The notes under the pieces: model-generated
The model's database searches: none
What the model saw: only the letters and a program-made list of their open reading frames with translations
What the model was told of the DNA's origin: nothing
Program-made: the position numbers and the translations under genes
Assembly (NCBI GenBank): GCA_024275565.1
Contig: JAJRYY010000052.1
Location: 1 to 64,000, forward strand
Reading direction: 5' to 3'
DNA: 64,000 nucleotides
Source of the DNA: Planctomycetota bacterium
GTDB lineage: Bacteria > Planctomycetota > Phycisphaerae > UBA1845
Shown here: one piece after another, positions 27,596-36,797 of the stretch
Numbering within the stretch: position 1 is the stretch's first letter
How the letters are laid out: each line of letters starts with the position of its first letter

Positions 27596-28232
27596 TGCGC
27601 CTGGTTCGAGTGCTTGCGGGGGTGCGCGTTCTACGGGTGCGGACAATGTTGTTCGTCGGGGATCGCTGATTGTGATCAGTGGTCCGTCGGGAGCTGGTAA
27701 GACGTCTATCTGCCATGCGTTGCTGGAGCGTGTTCCCGGATCGATCTGGAGCGTATCCGTGACGACGCGTCCGCAGCGTCCTGGTGATATTGCGGGTGAG
27801 AGCTACGATTTTGTGACCCGTGAAGTATTTCAGTCGATGCGGGATCGCGACGAGTTTCTTGAGTCGGCTGAGTATATTGGAAATCTTTACGGTACGCGGG
27901 AAGAACCCGTCCGCCGTGCGACGGCTGATGGGAAGTGCGTCATTTTGGAGATTGACGTTCAGGGTGGTATGCAGGTTGCGGAGCGTATGCCGGAATCGGT
28001 GAGGATATTTGTTCTTCCTCCGACCCGGGAGACGCTGGAGGCCCGTCTGAAGGGTCGGAAGACGGAATCCGAGGATCAGTTGAAAAAGCGTCTTGCTGAG
28101 GCAGATGGTGAGATTGCTGCTGCCCGTGACAGTGGGGCGTATTCGTATTTCGTGACAAATGACATCCTTGAGGATACAATCGAGGAGGTAATTGGCATCA
28201 TTGAGAAGGAGACTGGTGGACCATGGCTGTAA
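27585..28232 (+). CDS. gmk: Guanylate kinase
   Basis: GSLIVISGPSGAGKTSICHALLE; SVSVTTRPQRPGDIAGESYDFVTREVF; LEIDVQGGMQV. Start trimmed to ATG 27585, overlapping the yicC stop. Confidence 0.95.
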   Translation: MSSDAPGSSACGGARSTGADNVVRRGSLIVISGPSGAGKTSICHALLERVPGSIWSVSVTTRPQRPGDIAGESYDFVTREVFQSMRDRDEFLESAEYIGNLYGTREEPVRRATADGKCVILEIDVQGGMQVAERMPESVRIFVLPPTRETLEARLKGRKTESEDQLKKRLAEADGEIAAARDSGAYSYFVTNDILEDTIEEVIGIIEKETGGPWL

Positions 28233-28456
28233 TCGATTTGCTCAAAAGCGACGACATTATCAACAAAATTGGCGGTCGGTTCAAGCTTACTGCACTGATC
28301 CAGCGTCGCTGGTTGCAGCTTGTACAGGGTGCCAGGCCGATGGTCGAGACGAAGGGTCTCACCGATCTGGAGGTTGTGATCAAGGAGATCGCCGAAGGGA
28401 AGATTGAGCCAGTTTACGTTGATGGCTACGATCGCACGGATGGTGTTGCCACGTGA
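28223..28456 (+). CDS. rpoZ: RNA polymerase omega subunit
   Basis: IINKIGGRFKLTALIQRRWLQLVQGARPMVE...TDLEVVIKEIAEGKIEP, located after gmk. Confidence 0.85.
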   Translation: MAVIDLLKSDDIINKIGGRFKLTALIQRRWLQLVQGARPMVETKGLTDLEVVIKEIAEGKIEPVYVDGYDRTDGVAT

Positions 28457-29222
28457 TTCTGGTGGTTCCGGATTGAATTCAGCAGTGAACGAGAATTCAG
28501 CAGTGAATGAGAATCCAGCAGGCAGTGGGAATCCAGCAGGCAGTGGGAATCCTGAAGACGGGGAGGCTGTCTCTGGTACGGGAGCTGTCTCAGGCAGGGA
28601 AGCTGTCTCAGGCAGGGAAGCTGCCTCAGGCAGGGAAGCTGTCTCGGGCAGGGAAGTTGTTGTGGCAGTCTGTGGCGGGATTGCTGCGTATAAGGTTGTT
28701 TCTGTTGTATCGACGTTGGTGCAGCTTGGTGCTGGTGTTACTGTTGCAATGACGCGTTCAGCCATGCAGCTGGTTGGGCCTGCCACGTTTCAGGCGATCA
28801 CCGCTCGCCCTGTTCTTACCTCCTTGTGGGATGCGCCTGACCCGGCTGACCCGCAGCACATCCTCCTGACTCGACATGCTGACGTACTTCTGGTTGCACC
28901 CGCGACTGCGAATATTATTGGGAAGCTCGCCAATGGTATCGCCGACGATCTTGTGAGTACTGTGCTGATCGCGGCTGACTGTCCGATCATCCTTGCACCT
29001 GCGATGAATGATCGAATGTGGGAACATCCTGCTGTCTGCACGAATGTTGAGCGTCTGAAATCCTACGGATATAGCCTGATAGGGCCTGATACGGGATGGT
29101 TGGCTTGTCGATCGGCTGGACCTGGTAGAATGGCTGCCCCGGAAGCGATCGTCGAGGTTGTTCTTGCGTCGTTGCGCCCGGTGGATCCTGATGAGTCCTC
29201 TCAGGGGTGTGCGTCGCTGTAA
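28404..29222 (+). CDS. coaC: Phosphopantothenoylcysteine decarboxylase (CoaC) with repetitive N-terminal extension; start uncertain
   Basis: VVVAVCGGIAAYKVVSVVSTLVQLGAGVTVAMTRSAMQLVGPATFQAITARPV...LLVAPATANIIGKLANGIADDL...IILAPAMNDRMWEHPA. Preceded by in-frame 18-bp repeats (28476-28652). Confidence 0.88.
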   Translation: MSQFTLMATIARMVLPRDSGGSGLNSAVNENSAVNENPAGSGNPAGSGNPEDGEAVSGTGAVSGREAVSGREAASGREAVSGREVVVAVCGGIAAYKVVSVVSTLVQLGAGVTVAMTRSAMQLVGPATFQAITARPVLTSLWDAPDPADPQHILLTRHADVLLVAPATANIIGKLANGIADDLVSTVLIAADCPIILAPAMNDRMWEHPAVCTNVERLKSYGYSLIGPDTGWLACRSAGPGRMAAPEAIVEVVLASLRPVDPDESSQGCASL

Positions 29223-29235
29223 GGTATTGTCAATC

Positions 29236-29883
29236 GTGCATATCCTCGTTACCGCTGGACCTACCCGCGAATATTTCGACACAGTCCGCTTTATCTCGAA
29301 CCCCTCTTCCGGAAAGATGGGGTATGCCATTGCGGATCAGGCGTTCCGGATGGGTCATGATGTGACGCTGGTCTCCGGGCCAGTTTCGCTGGAGACTCCC
29401 AAAGGGGTGACCCGCATTGATACGGTCAGTGCCCAGGAGATGCTGGAAGCCTGCCTGGATGTATATGAGACCAGTGACGCTGCGATCATGACGGCGGCGG
29501 TCTGCGACTATCGTCCGACGCGCACGCTCGATCACAAGCTTCAGAAGCGTCATCAGCCACGACGGATCACGCTGCAGCCGACGACCGACATTGCGGCTTG
29601 TCTTGGGAAGATCAAGGGTGCCCGCGTGATGATTGGTTTCGCGATGGAAGATCACGATCACCACGCCCATGCTGAGGGTAAGCTTCGCCGTAAGCGCTGC
29701 GATGCCATCATTCTGAATGGTAAAGATAATGTGGGAACTGACCACGCAAGGGTCGAAATACTTCGGTCTGACCTTGGCTGGTGTGGTGTGGTCGAAGGCA
29801 CCAAGCCCAAAATTGCGCGTGCCGTGATCAAAATAACACTGGAATTGTCAAAACTTTCGGACGGGGTTCGTGGTCCTTGGTGA
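29236..29883 (+). CDS. coaB: Phosphopantothenate-cysteine ligase (CoaB) as a separate gene
   Basis: VHILVTAGPTREYFDTVRFISNPSSGKMGYAIADQAFRMGHDVTLVSGP. GTG start 29236 lies 14 nt after the coaC stop. Confidence 0.85.
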   Translation: MHILVTAGPTREYFDTVRFISNPSSGKMGYAIADQAFRMGHDVTLVSGPVSLETPKGVTRIDTVSAQEMLEACLDVYETSDAAIMTAAVCDYRPTRTLDHKLQKRHQPRRITLQPTTDIAACLGKIKGARVMIGFAMEDHDHHAHAEGKLRRKRCDAIILNGKDNVGTDHARVEILRSDLGWCGVVEGTKPKIARAVIKITLELSKLSDGVRGPW

Positions 29884-30324
29884 ATCATGTCTTTTTCGCC
29901 AGAGATATCGCCAGCCTGGTTGTTTGGCATGCGGTGAAAACTTGCAGCTTGTTGAATAATCTTCCATTTGAAAACGTGATGCTGTGAGAATGAAGCGCTG
30001 CTTGACAGGCGGTATTCCGTGATGTCGAATTGATGGATACGCCTGGTTGGAATAAGTCGTAAGTTATTGTGTCGTAATAGATTGAGAGATAAAAAGGCTG
30101 GTCTGATATTGCTGTGTGACTGCATTATTGCTGCATGGGTCTCTGCTCACCTTCCCATGGTTGGGGTCAGGTGAATGGTTTCTTTTTCTGGATCAATTCT
30201 CAAGCAAATCCTGCGCGATCGCCGATGAGCGGTGAATCGACCGTATTAGGGCATGGCGGCCTCGGTTGATCGCGGTGCGATGTGGTTCTGTTTTCTGCGA
30301 ACGCCAAATTTTAGGAATTGGGTG

Positions 30325-30352
30325 TTGACGCGACCTTGTTGAGACCTACAAT
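30325..30352 (+). promoter_or_regulatory. Sigma70-like promoter for the FG-GAP lipoprotein leader
   Basis: TTGACG-N16-TACAAT. Confidence 0.6.
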
Positions 30353-30822
30353 TCCCCCGCGTTGGAACAGTCGCTACTCGTGAAGTACCGTGCGTACCCT
30401 TGTGGGTGGTGCGGTTGGGTTAGAGACGAAAGGTGCATGGAGGCAGATTGGTATCGATGACGGCGCGTTTATCGGTATCGCATTGCCGCCACCTCCACAG
30501 AGTGACAGCCGGATTTCGGACTCGTGTGACGTTGTTGGACCCGTTCCGTGTTGAGCGGCTCCGTGGGTATTCGAGTTGATGAATAGGTGCCTGTTGCTGG
30601 TACGTAAAAAAAACTGTTTTGAATGTGATCGGTGGCACGTCTGTCATTCCGGTCTGTGTGGTGCTGCGTGTTATAGTGGCGTGCCCAGACTGGTGGTGTG
30701 AGGTGTCGCCGTAAAATGGAACGTTAAGGGATAACGAAAAAGAGTGCTGTACGTCCGTTCGGTTCACTGATTAATGCGACACGGACAGCGCAAGACCTTT
30801 GTTACTGGAGGAATTTGACGAG

Positions 30823-33800
30823 ATGATAGGTGCATTCACGAAACGTGCGAACAGTTGTGGCACGTGGTTTAACTTCAAAGGCGGCGCCTGCGCTCTGTCG
30901 ATCGTAGCGCTGTTGATCGCAGTCACCGGCTGCCCCCCCGTATTGCCGCCAGTGGAACCTGCCGCATGTGAGGCAGAAGGTTTCTCGTGCGACGATGGTG
31001 ACGCTTGCAATGGTGTCGAAACCTGTGCTCCGAACGATGAGGCTGCCGGCGATGACGGTTGTCTTGCTGGAACGGCTGTTGTGTGTGAAGGCGAAGGTGA
31101 AACCTGTGACGCTACGACTGGTGAGTGTTCAGTTCCCGAGCCGGAATGTGCAGTGGATGCCGACTGTGCCGCTGGTCTGGTTTGCGAAGGCGAAATGTGT
31201 GTCGCACCGGCCAACAACGATCTCGCAGGTGACAACGCCGATGTCGATTTCGTTGACCTGACGGTTGGTGAGCCTGTGTCGGTGACGGCGCCGGACTTCA
31301 CGACGCTCGCTCAGGCGGTCAATGAAGGTTGCTCCTGCAGCTGGACAACCGATGGTGCTGGTACTTTCGATCCGAACAATGTTGAAGGTGCATGCACGAC
31401 GAACTACACGCCGGCTGCTGATGACACGACCATCACGGTTGACATCACATGCGATGGCGAGGTTCTTCAGGCCAATCAGACAGTTCGTGCTTCCGAGCCG
31501 ACACCGCCGGCAGGTCCGTCGGTAACGCTTGATTGCCCGGGTTCGATGGGTGAGGAAGATACGATCAGCATCACGGCGACCACTGAAGGGTTCACCGAGG
31601 GTGGAACCATGACGTTTGCCTGGACCAGCAGCAATGGCGATATTGACCTGACGGGCAACCCTGTCAGTCTTACTTCGACCAATCCTGGTGCTTCTGCGGT
31701 TACTGTGACTGTGACCAGCGTCGTTGCTGGCGATCCTGATGCCGATCCTGTGGTTGAGGATATTACAGAGACGGCGACTGCAGAGTGCACGGTCACAAAG
31801 AGTATCACAGAGCTTCTCTGCGATGCCGGTCCTGACCGTACATTCTTCGAAGATGCTGCAGGAAACCCGTTTACCTTTGGTACGAACATCACATCGAACG
31901 GTGGTAACAACGCAAACTCGCTTCCGACTGCCCTGTCCGGGTCTGGCTCGGATGTTGCCGGAATGACGACAGAACTTCGTCTTCAGTGGTCTGTGGGTTC
32001 GGTTCCGCCGGGTATGGATGTTTCTGACGTTGTTGTGACGAGTGTTGTCGCAACGCCGCCATCGAATCTCACCTTCTTCATCGTTCCGAATCAGACGAAT
32101 GCATTCTCTACGCTTCAGCCTGACGCGACGGTAGACACGGGTGATAACGGTCAGGTTTCGCCTGGTACCTATTCCTTCACGCTGACGGTCACGCGACAGG
32201 ATGGAACGGCATCGACAAGCTGCAGTTCAAATATCACGCTCGCGAATGCTTTCACTTTCACACCTCCGGTTTCCCCGGCTGGCGTGCAGAGTGGTACGAC
32301 TCCGGCGCTGGGATCGAACACCAGTTATGTCACGATCGAGAACGGTCAGGTCGATGTTCCGATGGTCCTTCGCTCCTTGATTCCGGGTACCTTGAACTGG
32401 ATCCTGGAAGATATGGACAGCATCGTAAGCAACATCACACTGAACAGTGAGACGTTGGCTGGCAGTGAAGATCTCATCAACAGCACTGTTGTTGTCACGA
32501 CATCCAGTGCAGGACGTTACAACCTGACCGGTAGTGTGCTGGCTGGTGAAGCAAGTGTGGGTGCCGGGACGGACACTGCGGTTGATATTTATGTCAACCG
32601 TGACGTCTTCAACATCTTTGATACAAGTGCTTCACCGCTGACGACGCCGACGATCGATGTTCGACCGGCAGTTGTTGGTACGGATTACGACCTCACCACA
32701 GGTATCCTGCCTCGTTTTGGTGGCGTGACGAGTGTTCCGACACCGTCCACCACGGCTGCAGCGGATTCTCAGGTCACTTTCCACGGTCTTCATGATGCTG
32801 CGGCAGGTGCCAATGCGTATGACGGTCTTGTTGTCCGCAGAGCTGATCTTGATGGTGATGGTGTTGATGAAATCCTCATTCTGGATGACAACCGTCAGAC
32901 CATCCGGGTGTGCAACCCGTTTGCTGCTGATCCAGCGACTGCTGCGAATTCACCGCGGAACAACGATGCGATCAGCGATGGTGAAATCGATGACGCATTC
33001 CAGAAGCATGTTCTGACAGTTGGTGCGGCGGATGTCACAGACTTCATGACTTGTGATCTGGATGGCGATGGCGATCTGGACCTCGTCGTTGGTCGCGGTC
33101 TTGCCGCCACCAGTGCCAACCGCCTCGGTGGTCAGGTCGATGTCTACTACGGAAACGCAACGGGCGTCACAGCGTGGGGTGTGGGTCTCTGGCCTGCAAT
33201 GCCTGGTGATGCTACGTTCACCCGCACAAACTCCGGTGCCGACTGCATCGACCACCTCTTCGGGTGGCGTGTCTGGTGTACCGACTTCAATGGCGATGGT
33301 CTTGATGACATCATCGCAAGTGCTCCTGGTGACGATGGTGCTGTTGATAACGCCGGAACTGGTGACATCGACACAACGGGTACTGCGATCGATGGTTCGA
33401 CTGGTGTCGCTTCGACACTTACGACCAATGGTCTGACGGTTGGCGATGTGATCGTGCTTACCTCAGGTGCTCAGGCTGGTCAGTGTGATACCGTGACGGC
33501 AGTCGCAAGTGAGACACTTGCCACGCTTGCCACAGGTTTCTCTGTCAACCAGGACGACACAAGTTTCACCATTCACCGTCCTTCAGGTCGTGCGTACATG
33601 ATTCCGGGTCTGTCGTTCGAGTACGATAACAACGTCATCACCGACGACGCTGCTGCTCTGGGTGTTGCAGGTGCTGTCAGCTTCGGTCCGCCGACTGGCG
33701 ATCGTGGTGGCGACCTCTTCGGAGCGTCCATCTGGTGCTGTGACGTCAACAGTGACCTTCGCGGTGACGTTGCAATTGGTGCTCCTGGCTTTAACGCAGG

Positions 33801-34596
33801 TGCGTTGACTGATTCTGGTGCAGTTTTCCTTGCTCAGGGAACCGCTTCCGGATCCGGTGCACTCCTCGCCGACAGTGCTTACAGTGGCGACGACTTCAGT
33901 GATTTCGGTCGCTCCTATCAGGGTGATGCCAATCGCCTTGGCTTCGGTCGTCAGGTGATCTGCTGTGATTACAACGGAAATGGTACAGACGACATCATCG
34001 TCTCTGCAGCCGTTGACAGCACGACCAATGGTACGATGATCGTTGCTGATGATCTTCGTGGTCGCATCTACATGCTGATGGATTATCCGAACTCGTTCGA
34101 TTCAACGGACAACGATCTGGATAACAACTTCCCGCAGGTTTCCGGGCGCAGCACCAAGGCTAATCTGGGTGCCCAGATGAGTTGTGGTGACTTCAACGGT
34201 GACGGCTTTGATGATGTTATTGCCTCATCGCTCGACTCGAGTGGTCTGACGGATGAGGACAACCTTGAAATCCGTCTCTACAATGGTGAGGCTTCTCCTT
34301 CCGTTGGCGATGGTACGACTTCTGTTGTGACAGCTGACCTGATCCTTCATGATGGCAGCAACCCAGCGGGCAATGTCGACTGGATCGTTGGTGTGACGGC
34401 TGTTGGTCAGACCGATCCGGGTAACACCGCCACGAATCACGGGTATTCGGAGCAGACAGCTATCCTCTACTACGGTGTAGGATATGCAGTCATCACCGAC
34501 ATCAATGGTGACGGTGCCAATGACATCTTTATCTCTGAGGCTGGCAATCAAATTTCGGGTCTCTTTGGAGTTGTCAACACAGCGACCACGCCATAA
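30823..34596 (+). CDS. Large lipoprotein: Cys-rich N-terminal region plus seven FG-GAP/integrin-like repeats
   Basis: Lipobox LLIAVTGC; CDDGDACNGVETCAPND...CAVDADCAAGLVCEGEMC; Asp-rich loops DLDGDGVDE, DLDGDGDLD, DFNGDGLDD, DVNSDLRGD, DYNGNGTDD, DFNGDGFDD, DINGDGAND. GGAGG precedes ATG 30823. Confidence 0.85.
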   Translation: MIGAFTKRANSCGTWFNFKGGACALSIVALLIAVTGCPPVLPPVEPAACEAEGFSCDDGDACNGVETCAPNDEAAGDDGCLAGTAVVCEGEGETCDATTGECSVPEPECAVDADCAAGLVCEGEMCVAPANNDLAGDNADVDFVDLTVGEPVSVTAPDFTTLAQAVNEGCSCSWTTDGAGTFDPNNVEGACTTNYTPAADDTTITVDITCDGEVLQANQTVRASEPTPPAGPSVTLDCPGSMGEEDTISITATTEGFTEGGTMTFAWTSSNGDIDLTGNPVSLTSTNPGASAVTVTVTSVVAGDPDADPVVEDITETATAECTVTKSITELLCDAGPDRTFFEDAAGNPFTFGTNITSNGGNNANSLPTALSGSGSDVAGMTTELRLQWSVGSVPPGMDVSDVVVTSVVATPPSNLTFFIVPNQTNAFSTLQPDATVDTGDNGQVSPGTYSFTLTVTRQDGTASTSCSSNITLANAFTFTPPVSPAGVQSGTTPALGSNTSYVTIENGQVDVPMVLRSLIPGTLNWILEDMDSIVSNITLNSETLAGSEDLINSTVVVTTSSAGRYNLTGSVLAGEASVGAGTDTAVDIYVNRDVFNIFDTSASPLTTPTIDVRPAVVGTDYDLTTGILPRFGGVTSVPTPSTTAAADSQVTFHGLHDAAAGANAYDGLVVRRADLDGDGVDEILILDDNRQTIRVCNPFAADPATAANSPRNNDAISDGEIDDAFQKHVLTVGAADVTDFMTCDLDGDGDLDLVVGRGLAATSANRLGGQVDVYYGNATGVTAWGVGLWPAMPGDATFTRTNSGADCIDHLFGWRVWCTDFNGDGLDDIIASAPGDDGAVDNAGTGDIDTTGTAIDGSTGVASTLTTNGLTVGDVIVLTSGAQAGQCDTVTAVASETLATLATGFSVNQDDTSFTIHRPSGRAYMIPGLSFEYDNNVITDDAAALGVAGAVSFGPPTGDRGGDLFGASIWCCDVNSDLRGDVAIGAPGFNAGALTDSGAVFLAQGTASGSGALLADSAYSGDDFSDFGRSYQGDANRLGFGRQVICCDYNGNGTDDIIVSAAVDSTTNGTMIVADDLRGRIYMLMDYPNSFDSTDNDLDNNFPQVSGRSTKANLGAQMSCGDFNGDGFDDVIASSLDSSGLTDEDNLEIRLYNGEASPSVGDGTTSVVTADLILHDGSNPAGNVDWIVGVTAVGQTDPGNTATNHGYSEQTAILYYGVGYAVITDINGDGANDIFISEAGNQISGLFGVVNTATTP

Positions 34597-34644
34597 GGCG
34601 TGCAGCGTATGACATGACTGAATCGTCATAACCCATAATTTTCC

Positions 34645-34679
34645 AGGCCCGGCAAGTGTTACAGCTTGCCGGGCCTTTC
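34645..34679 (+). terminator. Rho-independent terminator
   Basis: Perfect 12-bp stem AGGCCCGGCAAG-TGTTACAG-CTTGCCGGGCCT followed by TTCT. Confidence 0.88.
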
Positions 34680-34846
34680 TCAATTTACATGGGGGTGGTA
34701 TGTAGATGATCGAACATCAGATTCGGTGTATTATTGTAACAATTCGACAACTCTTGATGCCAGCTTCTTGACGCGAAACCACATGGGACACATAACATCC
34801 AAGTATCAGTTTGAGCATCCCAGGCCGTCGTTCGGAGATTCGCAAG

Positions 34847-36685
34847 ATGTTGCATCCAGCAAAATTGTACGCACAGTCACTGATGGTTGCTTTGGTGGGT
34901 GTTTCAACCGTCCACGCTCAACTCGACAATCCTACAGTTCAGTTCACGGATGCTGAGCGGGCAGATTTTTCACGGCGCCGCACTGAGGCGATATTCGATC
35001 TTGCGTTGCCATGGAATCGCCCATGGTTTCTGGAGATGCGCGATGTCGAAAACGACGTTCGCAAGCCGCTTGATCTTGAAACCTGGGATCTACTCGTTGA
35101 AGAAGTTCACCGCACCAGAGCCATCAATCCACTCAGCAATGAGATGCTGATGGAGCTTGGTACGACTGAAATTGCAGTGATAGAGGCAGCCGGTCGAAGA
35201 GGTCTTTCCGAGGAACAGGTGCGGCAGGCTGTCGCCGATTTTATAGCTGTTCGAGAGAATGCCCGCCTGACGATGTCAGATGGTGAAATCAGTGGAGAGG
35301 AGGCAGATTTCTGGGTAGCCCGAACGCAGACCCCGATTGAAGTATCGTATGTTGTTCTTGATGTACGTGAGGTTGTTGATCGCACGATGATGGTTCCGGA
35401 AGAAAAAATTCTTGCCCAGTATAATGCCTATCGTCACGAGAACCCCGATGCACCCGGCAATCCGTATGGCTTCGCTTATGCGCTACCCCAGCGTGTCAAC
35501 ATTCAATACATCACTTTCGACCGCGAATCGATACTGCCATCCGTTGACATGTCCGAATCCCAGGTTCGAAGCTGGTTTGAAGCCAACCGACATAACTTTA
35601 CGAAGGTCGAGAAGTTCGAGGATGCGGCTGAGGAGATAACACGTCACGCGCGACTGAGTGAGGCGTCTCTCCGCGGTGACCGGATCGCGCAGATGCTGCA
35701 CAAGAAAATGCAGCGACCCTGGAAATCTGCACAGGTTGGTGCGGACAACTACAAAATCGCCCCCGATTCCGTGAAGGATCCGCAATATCTTCAGACGCTG
35801 GCGGAGGGCCTGGTTCGACTGGAACATGTCAATGCTCGAGCGGTGAATACAGGACTGATCGCAATATCAGATGCGAATAAACTTCCAGAAATCGGAACTG
35901 CCAAGTGGAAACGGGAAAGCGGTGACTATCTTGCTTTCAGGCATCTTATCAAGCGCGTCCAGGGCATCGAACTTAACTACGGCATCAGGGACCAGCTTTG
36001 CTATGCGTTCTATGAACCGATGCCTGTTTTTGCAACGCGTCAGGACGGACGGACTGTCCAGTGGTTCGTCGCTTGCGTGACTGAAATGAGAAACTCCGGC
36101 GATGATGCAAGCCTCGACGAAGTGCGCGACAGGGTCCTCTATGACATCCAATATTCCGAAGCATTCGGAAGGGTTGGGCACAAGCTCTCCGCTTTTGCCA
36201 ACGCATCCGTCGAAAAAGGCATTGAAAGCGCTTGGCCCGGATCCGATCTGGCTGCAATGTTTCCCAGGACCAAAGTCCAGCACCCGAAACCCTTTTCGCG
36301 CCTGCGGCGTGTATCCAGGCAAATTCGGCGCATTTCGGGGCAGGCAACCATTGCACCCTCGCTGCCCGACATCGGTGTGTCCGACAAATTTCTCGACGAA
36401 TTGTTCGTATTCGCCTCAGAAATCCGGAACCGCAACGAAGCCGACTTCGATTCTGGTATTCACTTCATGCACCTCTTCGAGCTTTTCACCGAGGGCAAGT
36501 GGATCCTCGCCGAAATCATTAACCCAGGCGTTGTCAGAGACGTTTCCAAAGAGCAGCGAGAAGAAATGGCCAGCGAACTCCTCGAAGCCCGTTATCAGAC
36601 CCACGCTGCCCAATGGTTTCGCCCGGAAAATGTCCGCAACAGAATCGTTGCACTACGTCAGAAACAAAGCAGTGCGGGCGATTGA
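34847..36685 (+). CDS. Secreted protein of unknown function, possibly SurA/PpiC-like
   Basis: Signal peptide MLHPAKLYAQSLMVALVGVSTVHAQ; long helical protein with a SurA-like feel only; no clear parvulin signature. Confidence 0.5.
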   Translation: MLHPAKLYAQSLMVALVGVSTVHAQLDNPTVQFTDAERADFSRRRTEAIFDLALPWNRPWFLEMRDVENDVRKPLDLETWDLLVEEVHRTRAINPLSNEMLMELGTTEIAVIEAAGRRGLSEEQVRQAVADFIAVRENARLTMSDGEISGEEADFWVARTQTPIEVSYVVLDVREVVDRTMMVPEEKILAQYNAYRHENPDAPGNPYGFAYALPQRVNIQYITFDRESILPSVDMSESQVRSWFEANRHNFTKVEKFEDAAEEITRHARLSEASLRGDRIAQMLHKKMQRPWKSAQVGADNYKIAPDSVKDPQYLQTLAEGLVRLEHVNARAVNTGLIAISDANKLPEIGTAKWKRESGDYLAFRHLIKRVQGIELNYGIRDQLCYAFYEPMPVFATRQDGRTVQWFVACVTEMRNSGDDASLDEVRDRVLYDIQYSEAFGRVGHKLSAFANASVEKGIESAWPGSDLAAMFPRTKVQHPKPFSRLRRVSRQIRRISGQATIAPSLPDIGVSDKFLDELFVFASEIRNRNEADFDSGIHFMHLFELFTEGKWILAEIINPGVVRDVSKEQREEMASELLEARYQTHAAQWFRPENVRNRIVALRQKQSSAGD

Positions 36686-36797
36686 TCGCAGCAACACACA
36701 AATCGAGATCATCATCTCCGATGCTCTTTTCATCGTCCCCTGCGTCGGATAATCTCTGACGCATGAGCAAAAACCGCATTCACTGGGGAGATGTCGC

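Noticed and set aside
28076-28786. 236-aa minus-strand ORF rich in SLPETA repeats
   Set aside because: Antisense reading of gmk/rpoZ/coaC; the repeats are the reverse complement of the 18-bp minisatellite, not an LPXTG-type surface protein.
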